A stretch of 64,000 nucleotides of DNA from Candidatus Gottesmanbacteria bacterium. Its GTDB lineage: Bacteria; Patescibacteria; Microgenomatia; 2-02-FULL-39-11. The notes under the pieces are model-generated. The model was not told the origin of the DNA, ran no database searches, and saw nothing but the letters and a program-made list of their open reading frames with translations. Below are positions 53,951-63,263 of the stretch, in pieces. The stretch lies in NCBI GenBank assembly GCA_016186795.1, contig JACPKY010000002.1:1054284-1118283 (forward strand), written 5' to 3'. Made by a program: the position numbers and the translations under genes. Position 1 is the stretch's first letter. Every line of letters starts with the position of its first letter.

Positions 53951-54883
53951 CTATAGATAATAGATGACACCTCTTGCGACTTTGTTTCTTATCGCTGAAA
54001 TTGACAGGGGTAGAAGAAAAGAGAGGACAAGGATAATAATATACGGAAAGGAAGCTAAGTATTTTCGGGAAAGTAATAGGATCAGGTAGTGGTAGAGATA
54101 GATATATAATGCATGTCTTCCTAAGAACTCAAGCGGAAATAAACGCATTTTTGACCGAAAAATCAATATAAAGGGGAAAATAAAAAGGATCGACCAGGTA
54201 AATGAAAAAAATGTCGGAGATATTTCAGGAGGAAAAGATGGTAGGATCATATAACGAATTTCAGCTGCGATAAAGACAAATGACAGGAATAAAAGTATGA
54301 ATTTACCGGGCTTTATCCTTGAGTATAAGATACCCAGATAAAAGATAAACAAATAGCCAGCACCGAAGAGTCGGCCTGCAGAACTAAACGGCCACGGCGG
54401 CATGCCCATTTCCCAAAGAAGCCAAAAAGAGATAACGAACACAACAGGAACAGAAAGAAACGGGAGTATTTTACCTTTACGGGAGATAAAGTATAAAAAT
54501 GGAAAAATAATATAGAGCTGAAGGATGAGGTTGACAAAATAAAAGGTAGGTTGAAGGGTGAAATTAAAAAGGAGTGAAGTAAGTTTTGTTAAATCAGCTT
54601 GAGGGGTAAGCAAGAAATATGCAGTTAACGCGGCAAAAATATAATCAATAAACAACCTGGACCTTTTTGAATAAAAGGAAAATAGAGAATCTTTTTTCCT
54701 GTCATATGAGGATCCATTGGTTATTCCAGCCAGGAAAATAAACCAAGGAATTGTAAAAACCAAATGTTTCCAGATGAAAGGAATCTTATATTCAGAAAAA
54801 ATATCCCAAGAGTGACCCAGAACAACAGCACAAATTGCTATCCCTTTGAGTGCGTCAATCCAGTTTTGTCTTTTGGAGGACAT
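53951..54883 (-). CDS. Acyltransferase 3 family membrane protein
   Basis: 310 residues with about ten helices. Begins RQNWIDALKGIAICAVVLGHSWDIF, the acyltransferase-3 N-terminal helix with the conserved His. Usually O-acetylates cell-surface polysaccharide. One nucleotide separates it from the upstream oxidoreductase gene, so they are co-transcribed. Confidence 0.85.
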   Translation of the reverse strand: MSSKRQNWIDALKGIAICAVVLGHSWDIFSEYKIPFIWKHLVFTIPWFIFLAGITNGSSYDRKKDSLFSFYSKRSRLFIDYIFAALTAYFLLTPQADLTKLTSLLFNFTLQPTFYFVNLILQLYIIFPFLYFISRKGKILPFLSVPVVFVISFWLLWEMGMPPWPFSSAGRLFGAGYLFIFYLGILYSRIKPGKFILLFLSFVFIAAEIRYMILPSFPPEISPTFFSFTWSILFIFPFILIFRSKMRLFPLEFLGRHALYIYLYHYLILLLSRKYLASFPYIIILVLSFLLPLSISAIRNKVARGVIYYL

Positions 54884-54884
54884 C

Positions 54885-56297
54885 TTATTTGACTACATAC
54901 TTTGCAACCTCTTCTCCCATTTCTATTGCATAGTTTGTGCCTCGATCCCACGGATATACCATATCCATATTGGCTAAATACACGTGAGGGATAGGGGTAT
55001 CAAATGGTGGTCGGATTTTGGAGTAGTTAAGGGGGAATACTGGTTGGGCGAAGGGACCCAAGAATAATTTACAATTTACTCCGCCAGCTGGCGGATGAAA
55101 ATTAGGATTAATTTTTATAAGATAGGGGAGGTAGGTTTCGAATATTTCTTTTGTAGACATTTTCAAATAGGGGTGGCCGGGCGGGAGGTAATTGGCAACC
55201 CACGCCAGGTGATTCCCACCGTAGTATTTCGGATCAATCATATTGGTTTGTTGAATAACTGCAATAAAGGGGAATGTCCGGTCATTTATATTGAGCCAGT
55301 ATTCTTTGTCCAGAAATTTTTCTTTGGTAACAAGAAGAAGATTAAGGGCATGGAGATGGGGGATAGAGAGTAGATTTTTTGAATATTGTGCCCAACTTTT
55401 ACTATTTTCCAGCGGGTCCTGCCGCTCGCGTATCCCATGAACTTGGTTCAGATCGCTCGCGAATTGAGTCAACTTGCTCCATAATCTCTTAGTCGCTCGC
55501 TCTCCCTTCGGTGAACCTCGCCATGGGAATCCCTCGCTTGCGTCACCCGCCAAATTTGAGATTTCTTTCTCAAACATCTTTACAAATACTACTGATGGGG
55601 TTGTGACAATGACACAATCATATTTACTTATATCAGCAATATTAAATGTAGTATCTGTATAAATTTTCCCTCCATTTTTATTGATTTGAGAAGCAACAGC
55701 ATCAACAAGTACTTTGTATCCGCCTTCAAGGTACCCAAGACGAAGAGTTCGTTTTTTTATTCTCGCCCAAAACCATGCCATGTTAATTAAAGAGGCATAT
55801 TTCCCAAATTTTCCCTTCAAAAGGGGCTCCCAGATGATTTTATACGCTTTTCCCCCATACAATTTTTGGGAAAAATCTATCGCCTTGTATTTCTCAAGAT
55901 TTTGTCCTCCACTTTTTGAGAGCATTTTTAAATAAACTGTTGCCAAGCCAAATCTTACACGATCAACAATTGGTAGTGCAGAGAAAGAAAGTATCTGAGA
56001 AGGGGTATTGAACGGGTACGATTTCCCACCGTAGTAAATCGATGTTAACGTCTTTGGGAAAATGAGTTTATCTTCAAGTCCAAGGTCTTTAATAAGACCT
56101 AGAGCCGCATCATCATTCGTAAACCAGTGATGGTAGTGCTGTTCCACTTGCCACTTCCAGCTGGGAAGTTTGAAAGATCCAGCAAGACCTCCAAGAAACT
56201 TTTCCTTCTCAAAAAGAGATACCTGATTTCCGGATTTTGTGAGACTGTAAGCTGCAGAAAGTCCGGTAAATCCGCCACCGATGACTGCGATATTCAT
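54885..56297 (-). CDS. FAD-dependent amine-oxidase-like oxidoreductase with in-frame repeat insertions
   Basis: 470 residues. FAD motif IAVIGGGFTGLSAAYSLTKS, then GGLAGSF and a C-terminal YLANMDMVYPWDRGTNYAIE. Resembles protoporphyrinogen-oxidase-like and UDP-galactopyranose-mutase-like flavoproteins of glycan clusters. Two dispersed repeats are translated inside it: about 45 residues from AGDASEGFPWRG to REQ-like RERQDP (55414-55548, same ends as the element at 35038), and HPPAGG from CCGCCAGCTGGCGG (55080-55095). The frame is preserved, so the gene may still work. It overlaps the upstream gene by 4 bp. Confidence 0.82.
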   Translation of the reverse strand: MNIAVIGGGFTGLSAAYSLTKSGNQVSLFEKEKFLGGLAGSFKLPSWKWQVEQHYHHWFTNDDAALGLIKDLGLEDKLIFPKTLTSIYYGGKSYPFNTPSQILSFSALPIVDRVRFGLATVYLKMLSKSGGQNLEKYKAIDFSQKLYGGKAYKIIWEPLLKGKFGKYASLINMAWFWARIKKRTLRLGYLEGGYKVLVDAVASQINKNGGKIYTDTTFNIADISKYDCVIVTTPSVVFVKMFEKEISNLAGDASEGFPWRGSPKGERATKRLWSKLTQFASDLNQVHGIRERQDPLENSKSWAQYSKNLLSIPHLHALNLLLVTKEKFLDKEYWLNINDRTFPFIAVIQQTNMIDPKYYGGNHLAWVANYLPPGHPYLKMSTKEIFETYLPYLIKINPNFHPPAGGVNCKLFLGPFAQPVFPLNYSKIRPPFDTPIPHVYLANMDMVYPWDRGTNYAIEMGEEVAKYVVK

Positions 56298-56758
56298 TGT
56301 CCAAACTGGACTGAGGGAGAGTTCGCAATGGTGATGTTACTTCCTTGGTCAACTGCAGTAACTTGCGCTTTGCCCGAGATAGCCGATGAAAGCGTAAACT
56401 CTGCCATGCCGTTTTCATTGGTTGTAATCGTGTTTGAAGGGAGAATTGTGACGTTTGAGAGAGTACTTGAAAGGTTAACACCTCGATTGGCCATGACTTT
56501 GCCGCTTTCATCCCGAATATAGACGGTAACTTTTATATTTCCGTCAACTGGGACAATACCTCCGGTTGGGTAGTGGGCGATGACAAACGATTTTGTCGGT
56601 GATGGGACTGTTGCACGTGCCTGAAAAATGCTTGTTGGTTGGACAGACAGAGCAACCATTGCTGCGGCAAAGAGGAAGAAAAAGAGGGCAGACAAAACCA
56701 GGAACTTTTTGTCTTTCATAGGAAGTGACCTTGACCGTATTTTTGCATTCGTTTTCAT
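56294..56758 (-). CDS. Secreted Ig-like (invasin/Big-type) domain protein
   Basis: 154 residues: N-terminal membrane/signal segment (FLVLSALFFFLFAAAMVAL), then one beta-sandwich domain (VPVDGNIKVTVYIRDESGKV, TTNENGMAEFTLSS, GKAQVTAVD) of the bacterial Ig-like group 1 type. A TATAAT on the minus strand lies upstream of ATG 56758, which is preferred to the longer reading. Possibly an adhesion or envelope structural protein. Confidence 0.68.
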   Translation of the reverse strand: MKTNAKIRSRSLPMKDKKFLVLSALFFFLFAAAMVALSVQPTSIFQARATVPSPTKSFVIAHYPTGGIVPVDGNIKVTVYIRDESGKVMANRGVNLSSTLSNVTILPSNTITTNENGMAEFTLSSAISGKAQVTAVDQGSNITIANSPSVQFGQ

Positions 56759-56798
56759 GTTTGTCAACTGGGGGTCAAAGATTATAATGATTATAGTC

Positions 56799-57323
56799 AT
56801 GACCGAAGGTTATAAATCACTTCCATTCTTCCAACAAGCGCAAGTAATATACGATTTTACGGTCGGTTTTTGTGAGCGATTCATCGATAAGAAATCCAGA
56901 ACCACCGACCAGATGACACAAGCTGCCCCATCCGGAAAGCAAAATATCGCCGAGGGGTACTTACAAAAGAGTACGGAGGGAAGACTGAAACTTCTGGGAG
57001 TGGCCAGAGGATCACTTGAAGAACTTTTGAATGATTATCTCGATTTTCTGAGGCAAAAAAGTCTTCCGCTGTGGTCGAAGGACTCAAGCGAGGCTCGAAA
57101 AGTGCGAAGCCTCGCATATAACAGTTATAAAAGTTATAACGATTATAAAAATTATATGGCAGCGCCAGAAGGTGCTGCAAACGCAATGGTTTGCCTGATC
57201 AATCAAACCAATCAGCTTCTTGATCAGAAACTCCGGTGGATTGAACAGACGTTCATCCGAGAGGGCGGCTTCCGGGAGAATCTCTTCAAAAAGAGAAGAG
57301 CTTTCCTTGGGAAGGCGATATAA
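56799..57323 (+). CDS. Four-helix-bundle protein (S23/IVP-like)
   Basis: 174 residues. QAQVIYDFTVGFCERFIDKK, QMTQAAPSGKQNIAEGYLQK and GVARGSLEELLNDYLDFL match the four-helix bundle family known from 23S rRNA intervening sequences and related to the Avd accessory protein of diversity-generating retroelements. No reverse transcriptase or template repeat is seen here. The third helix region holds a Tyr/Asn/Ser/Lys-rich tandem (YNSYKSYNDYKNYM) coded by a ataacagttata-type repeat. TATAAT at 56783 is just upstream; the ATG at 56799 is chosen. The longer frame from 56628 is not supported. Confidence 0.7.
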   Translation: MTEGYKSLPFFQQAQVIYDFTVGFCERFIDKKSRTTDQMTQAAPSGKQNIAEGYLQKSTEGRLKLLGVARGSLEELLNDYLDFLRQKSLPLWSKDSSEARKVRSLAYNSYKSYNDYKNYMAAPEGAANAMVCLINQTNQLLDQKLRWIEQTFIREGGFRENLFKKRRAFLGKAI

Positions 57324-57342
57324 CAGTTATAAAAATTATACG

Positions 57343-60300
57343 ATGACGCTCAAAATCTACACGAAGCATCATTCTCATAGGACCAATCAGCATGAAGAGA
57401 ATTCTCTGAGAAAAATCTTCACTCGCCTCCGACGGATGGAGAAACATCGGCTGTTTGCGATTTTCTTAGGAATACTTCTTGGGGCAACATCATTCTGGTG
57501 GATACCTCTTCTTCTTCCTAGAAAAACGGAGGCGGTGTGGTTTAACGACAATTGGGGATACAGACAAATTGTTGCAATAACCAATAGCGGGTCAAACCAA
57601 ACAGATTACCAGGTTGGAATAACTCTCGATACAGCAACACTTATCACTGCTGGAAAAATGCAAAGTGACTGCGACGATGTACGCGTGACTGATGTCAACG
57701 GGAAAGTCTTGCCTCATGTGATTGAAGAAGGTTCAGCTCCCTGCAACAATGCCTCAACTAAAATCTGGACAATGGTTCCATCGATTCCCACATCTGGTAT
57801 CAATGTCTATGTCTACTATGGGAACCCATCTGCAGTATCTGTTGAAAATGGAGGAGCTGTATTTACCTTTTTTGATAATTTTAATGGTACCACTATCGAT
57901 GATGATGTCTGGACGCCAGAAAGTAATTTGGCTTATACAATATCTGGAGGAGTACTCGAGATTACCTCTGGGTCAATCTATTTAGACAACTCACTTGGTA
58001 TCAGTTTCGCCGATGGCTATATTGCAGAAACCCGTCTTCTTTATGATGCAGTAGAAGGTGTTATGTACGGTGGCGTTCTTGAAGTTGCATCCTCCCAACA
58101 GGTTGCCAATTCTAATGCAAATTCCGATGCTGCAATTCTATATATGAGAGATCAGAATTCGCAAAATGTTGTGACTTTTATTGCTGATGGTTCTGCAGCA
58201 AGCTGGAACGTTCAATCTGGTCCGCTTCAGTTTGTCTCATCAGATAGCACTTATTATATTTTGGGAACTGGAGTGGGTTCAAGTAGCGTAAAGCTCTACA
58301 AAGATGGATCGGTGCAAAATACCTATTCCTCAATAACCTGGTCAAAGACGATGAGCTATGTTTCTCTCGGTCGATTCACCACCGGGACAAACGTTTCGGA
58401 TACAACCTATGACTGGATACGGGTGAGAAAGTTTGCCGCAACTGAACCATCTGTTGGGTCTCCTTCAAGTGAGGAGAAAGGACCTGGGCCAATTGGGTAT
58501 TGGAAATTGGATGAGGGCTATGGGACAACCGCAAATGATGGCACATCAAATAGTAACGAGGGGACACTGACCAATGGCCCGACGTGGGTGGCTGAGGATA
58601 TGTGTGTGAGTGGAAAATGTTTGGAGTTTGATGGGAGCGATGATTACATTTTTGTTGGTGATCCAAGTGATGGAAGTCTTGATATGGGAACGGATGATTT
58701 CTCAATCAGCGGATGGCTTCGTACCGGAACAGATGCCTCACAAACCATTGTTGAAAAAGGCGCAACGAGTGATTCTATCGCTGGATACTGGTTTCTTTAT
58801 GCAGCGGGAGCAGCAGCCGATGATCTTCAATTATCCATTGGAGACGGGGTAACTCGTGTGAATGCAGATTCAAAAAATGGACTAAATCTCACTGATAACA
58901 AATGGCATCATTTTGCGGTAACTGCAGATAGAGACGGAGTTGCATCTTTTTATGTTGATGGACAAAATGTTGGCGATGAGGATATAAGCTCTTTTTCAGC
59001 TACGTCTATCAGTACATCACGAAACCTCACAATCGGTAGAAATGCTACATTTACCCCTGATGGGTTTTTGGATGACGTAAAAATATACCGATATGTTCGA
59101 ACCCGTGCTCAAGTAAAAGCAGATTATGCAGCAGGAAAGGCTGGGATTGGTCTTGCCAAACCTGCCGCTGGAGTCCTTGGGGCAGATAGTGATCAAAAAA
59201 ATCAAACACTTTCCCAGGGACTCGTCGGGTATTGGAAGATGGATGAGTCTGTCTGGACTCCCGTTAACTGTTCTGGGACCCCTGTTTTAGATTCTTCAGG
59301 AAATAGTCATAACGGTCGCAGTTGTCCTGATACCACTGGGCCAACGGGAGGGGCTGTCGGCAAGTTTGGATACGCAGGTGATTTTGATGGCACAGAAGAT
59401 TTTATCCGCGTCCCTGAAACTACTGCTCTTGATATCTCTGGGGCCATGACTGTTGCTGCATGGATCAAATTTGATACAAGTCAACTTCAGGGAATTATTT
59501 CTCATGAAGGTAATAGTTTAAATAACGGTTATGCACTTGATATGACTTCTGGTAATGTTGCGAGATTTCATATTTCAGATGCTGATAACGTCCAGTATTA
59601 TTCAGGAGACAGCCAAGCCCTTTCCACTGGTACGTGGTATCATATTGTCGGTGTTTATATTCCCTCTGTTGCAGTGCAAATCTATGTCAATGGAGCGCTG
59701 GTAAACCAAAATACCACCTCAATACCATCTACTCAGAGAGTTTCTACGTTGCTTTTTACTGAAATTGCAATAAGAGGGAATGAGCAGGATTTTTTTGACG
59801 GAAAAATTGATGAAGCTCGAATTTATAACCGTGCATTTCAACCCTCAGAAGTCTCCCTCCTTTACAACTTCGCCCCCGGGCCGGTGGGGTATTGGAAGAT
59901 GGAAGAAGGAAGTGGAACAACAGCAAATGATACATCTGGAAACGCAAATACAGGCACGTTACAAGACTCTACTACCTGGTCTGCAGGGAAATACGGCAAG
60001 TCACTTACGTTTGATGCTAGTGGTGATTATGTAAAAGTAGATGATAGTACATCGCTAGATATAACAGGGACAATAACAATGGAAGCGTGGGTAAATAGGG
60101 GGTCTTTGGCTGTGGGAAACTTTCCTCTGGCAATTACAAAAGAAAATTATGCCGGAGGATCCGGGTATTTACTGGGTGATTATCACGCAGGGAACGATCT
60201 CATGGGTTGCCGGATTAACGGTAATACTGATACCACCAATGGATTACTTCAGGAATCAACAGCTACCTATAACGAGTGGGTACATTATGCGTGCACGTTT

Positions 60301-63225
60301 GATGGAACAACGATCAGTCTCTATAAAAACGGTATCCTTTTGGGTACAAAGACTCCTTCATTTTCGACGATAACGGCTAATAATGAACAATTAAGAATAG
60401 GCCCAAGTTATTCTGGGTATTTGGATGAAGCAAAAGTTTATAACTATGCCCGTACTCAGAAACAAATCATTGAAGATATGAATGCGGGACATCCAGCTGT
60501 TGGAAGTCCTGTGGGAAGTGCGGTTGGGTATTGGAAGCTTGATGAAGGACAGGGAACAACTGCGAATAATTCTGGAAATCAAGGATCTGCTCTTAATGGA
60601 ACACTCATCAATATGGCTTCTCCTGCAACGGCAACATCAGGATGGACCAATACCGGGAAATTTGCAAAAGCTCTTGTGTTTGATGGAAGTAATGATTATG
60701 TCAACCTTGGGCAACCAACAGCATTAAATCTTACTGAAAATATGACTGTTTCTGCATGGTTTACCACGAATGACCTAACAACATTGGCATTTGTGTATGC
60801 ACAGTGCGATAGTTCTGGAACCGGCGGGCAAATATTTATCGATATTGGGAGAACTGATAATGAGATTACTGTGGGATGGGGCAATACTGTTATTGATACA
60901 ACTACAGTCGGGTTACAATCAAACAGATGGTACCATCTTGCTGTAGTTCGAACAGGTGTTTCTGGGAATTGGATGAGTCAGATATATATTAACGGACTCC
61001 TCAATAAACAAAAGACGTCTATTTCAACGGATCCAGGGAGCATCCTTGATAACCATATTGGGTCATGTCAAAATACGTCGACCAATTGGGAAGGAAAGAT
61101 TGATGAGGTGAAAGTGTATAACTATGCTTTAACGAGCGATGAGGTAAAACTCGACTACAATAGAAGTGCAGCAACGGTTTTAGGTACAACAACTGATGAT
61201 CAAACAGCGTTTTCACTCACTCAAGGACTTGTTGGGTACTGGAAATTTGATGAGAGCTCAGGCGATGCCTCAGACTCTTCAGGAAACGCAACTACCCTTA
61301 CCAATACAAATAGTGCTACCTATACAGCCGGAAAGTATTATAAAGCCGGCACAGCAGCTTCTTCCACAGATGCATGTTTTTCTGCAGCATCGAATTCGTA
61401 TCTTGCCTCGGGTGGAAACAAAGATTACACTATTTCTTTCTGGTCTGTACGTACAGCAAACCCCGCCTCTGATAGATTTGTGGCGGCAAAATCAGACAAG
61501 GGAACTAACGGCTCAACGAGCTGGGAGTGGTATTTCGTGGAAAATAATCTTTCTGGACCTGGATTCGTAGTCTCACCTGACGGGACTCTTGCAAGTGTTA
61601 GTTCTGTTGGCACAAACACCATAACATTAAATACATGGTTTTTTACTGTTGCTTGGTATGATAGTAAAGCTGGAACGATCAACATTCAATATGATAATGG
61701 TCCAGTACAATCAACCGCCTTCACTTCCGGAATTTACAATGGTACTAATAACTTTACCGTTGGTTGCATCCAAAATGTGAGCTCTGTAATGCGCGCAATT
61801 GATGGAAAGGTAGATGAGTTTCGTATTTACAAACGAGTTCTATCTCCTTCTGAACGAGCCTATCTTTACACGTCGTCCATTCAAAATCTTGTTGCCGAGT
61901 GGAAACTGGATGAGGGAACAGGGACAACAGCCTATGATACCAGCGGTCAGGAAAGTACAAGTAAAAATTTCAAAGGAAATCTCGACTGGACTGGGGGAAA
62001 ATTCGGAAGCAGTATGAACTTCCTTGGCAGTAATAGTGAATATATAGGATTTTCTGATGCGACTGCATTTGATCTTGGTGCTACAACCGAATCGTATAGT
62101 GTCTCGGCCTGGATGAAAACAACCACCAACTTCTCTGCTAATGCCCATCTTGTTGCGAAATATGATGGAGGAGCAGCATATCCATTCATTTTATACCTAA
62201 ACACAAGTGAGCAAGCATGTTTTACCCTCCGTGGGACAAATAATCCTATTGCCTGTGGTTCAACGGCGCTAAATGACGGAAATTGGCATAATCTTGTGGG
62301 AGTACGCGATGTAGTTGCAGATACGATTTATACCTATGTGGATGGAATTCTGGCAACAAGTACGACTGATACTACAACGGCAACAGCAGCAAATAACGCA
62401 AGTCTTACTATTGGAAATGGAGGGACGTCATACACAACATTTGATTATACAGGACAAATTGACCAGGTCCAGATTTATAATTTGGCATTGACACAGTATC
62501 AAATTTCACAGATATATAACCGGGGAGGGCCTATCGGTTGGTGGAAGTTTGATGAGTGTGAAGGGACAACCGCGAATGATTCTTCAGGAAATGGGAATAA
62601 TGGGACAATTGTTCCTGGTTCCTCGGGAACTACAGCTGTCGGGAATTGTCAAACATCCGCAACATCTATGTGGTATGACGGCAGAATTGGGAAACGTAAC
62701 TCCTCTCTCGATTTTGACGGGACAGACGATTATGTCATGATTGGAACGGTATCTATGTATGAGTTAACAACGGCTTCATTTACTGCATGGATCTATCGAG
62801 AAGGAACCTGTTCATTTGATGATTGTGTCATTGTTGGGAACGGTCCTGGAGGAAACACAGGGTACACACTTGATATCGCGAGTGAATCTGGTCCTCCATA
62901 CGTTTTGCGTATGGACATTCGCGATCTTCAAAAGGTGTATGGGAAGACCACTCTGGCAACCAATACATGGTATCATGTGGCAGGATCGTTTGATGGATCG
63001 TATATCCGCTTGTGGGTCAATGGTAAGCTTGAGACAATAGCTGCCCAAACGCAAACCCCTACCTATGCAAACCCGACAAAGATAGGTCTTGGTAACAGCG
63101 ATATTCCCTTTAATGGGGATATTGATGACGTACGGATTTATAACTATGTCCTAACTGATGATCAAGTTATGGCCATTATGAATGAAGGAGCAGTTCGGTG
63201 GGGGCCGATTTCGGGAACGCCTTGA
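57343..63225 (+). CDS. Giant secreted DUF2341/LamG multidomain surface protein
   Basis: 1960 residues. Signal anchor near 38-58 (FAIFLGILLGATSFWWIPLL), then a DUF2341 domain (WGYRQIVAITNSGSNQTDYQ to IPTSGINVYVYYGNP), a LamG-like unit, and seven further LamG/concanavalin-A-like repeats, each beginning near GYWKLDE: residues about 383, 627, 846, 1059, 1295, 1516 and 1729. Each repeat has W-x-H-x(F/L)-AxxxD and the ending DEVKVYNYAL. The start ATG 57343 lies just after the previous gene; longer readings overlap that gene. Probably binds glycans or host/neighbour surface. No sortase or PEP motif found at the end (WGPISGTP). Confidence 0.85.
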   Translation: MTLKIYTKHHSHRTNQHEENSLRKIFTRLRRMEKHRLFAIFLGILLGATSFWWIPLLLPRKTEAVWFNDNWGYRQIVAITNSGSNQTDYQVGITLDTATLITAGKMQSDCDDVRVTDVNGKVLPHVIEEGSAPCNNASTKIWTMVPSIPTSGINVYVYYGNPSAVSVENGGAVFTFFDNFNGTTIDDDVWTPESNLAYTISGGVLEITSGSIYLDNSLGISFADGYIAETRLLYDAVEGVMYGGVLEVASSQQVANSNANSDAAILYMRDQNSQNVVTFIADGSAASWNVQSGPLQFVSSDSTYYILGTGVGSSSVKLYKDGSVQNTYSSITWSKTMSYVSLGRFTTGTNVSDTTYDWIRVRKFAATEPSVGSPSSEEKGPGPIGYWKLDEGYGTTANDGTSNSNEGTLTNGPTWVAEDMCVSGKCLEFDGSDDYIFVGDPSDGSLDMGTDDFSISGWLRTGTDASQTIVEKGATSDSIAGYWFLYAAGAAADDLQLSIGDGVTRVNADSKNGLNLTDNKWHHFAVTADRDGVASFYVDGQNVGDEDISSFSATSISTSRNLTIGRNATFTPDGFLDDVKIYRYVRTRAQVKADYAAGKAGIGLAKPAAGVLGADSDQKNQTLSQGLVGYWKMDESVWTPVNCSGTPVLDSSGNSHNGRSCPDTTGPTGGAVGKFGYAGDFDGTEDFIRVPETTALDISGAMTVAAWIKFDTSQLQGIISHEGNSLNNGYALDMTSGNVARFHISDADNVQYYSGDSQALSTGTWYHIVGVYIPSVAVQIYVNGALVNQNTTSIPSTQRVSTLLFTEIAIRGNEQDFFDGKIDEARIYNRAFQPSEVSLLYNFAPGPVGYWKMEEGSGTTANDTSGNANTGTLQDSTTWSAGKYGKSLTFDASGDYVKVDDSTSLDITGTITMEAWVNRGSLAVGNFPLAITKENYAGGSGYLLGDYHAGNDLMGCRINGNTDTTNGLLQESTATYNEWVHYACTFDGTTISLYKNGILLGTKTPSFSTITANNEQLRIGPSYSGYLDEAKVYNYARTQKQIIEDMNAGHPAVGSPVGSAVGYWKLDEGQGTTANNSGNQGSALNGTLINMASPATATSGWTNTGKFAKALVFDGSNDYVNLGQPTALNLTENMTVSAWFTTNDLTTLAFVYAQCDSSGTGGQIFIDIGRTDNEITVGWGNTVIDTTTVGLQSNRWYHLAVVRTGVSGNWMSQIYINGLLNKQKTSISTDPGSILDNHIGSCQNTSTNWEGKIDEVKVYNYALTSDEVKLDYNRSAATVLGTTTDDQTAFSLTQGLVGYWKFDESSGDASDSSGNATTLTNTNSATYTAGKYYKAGTAASSTDACFSAASNSYLASGGNKDYTISFWSVRTANPASDRFVAAKSDKGTNGSTSWEWYFVENNLSGPGFVVSPDGTLASVSSVGTNTITLNTWFFTVAWYDSKAGTINIQYDNGPVQSTAFTSGIYNGTNNFTVGCIQNVSSVMRAIDGKVDEFRIYKRVLSPSERAYLYTSSIQNLVAEWKLDEGTGTTAYDTSGQESTSKNFKGNLDWTGGKFGSSMNFLGSNSEYIGFSDATAFDLGATTESYSVSAWMKTTTNFSANAHLVAKYDGGAAYPFILYLNTSEQACFTLRGTNNPIACGSTALNDGNWHNLVGVRDVVADTIYTYVDGILATSTTDTTTATAANNASLTIGNGGTSYTTFDYTGQIDQVQIYNLALTQYQISQIYNRGGPIGWWKFDECEGTTANDSSGNGNNGTIVPGSSGTTAVGNCQTSATSMWYDGRIGKRNSSLDFDGTDDYVMIGTVSMYELTTASFTAWIYREGTCSFDDCVIVGNGPGGNTGYTLDIASESGPPYVLRMDIRDLQKVYGKTTLATNTWYHVAGSFDGSYIRLWVNGKLETIAAQTQTPTYANPTKIGLGNSDIPFNGDIDDVRIYNYVLTDDQVMAIMNEGAVRWGPISGTP

Positions 63226-63263
63226 CAAATGATACTATAATGATTACCCTAAAATAGGCTGTT

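Noticed and set aside
55414..55548. Intein or domain insertion in the oxidoreductase
   Set aside because: No intein splice motifs and only 45 residues; the identical 12-nt ends at 35038-35113 point to a DNA repeat.
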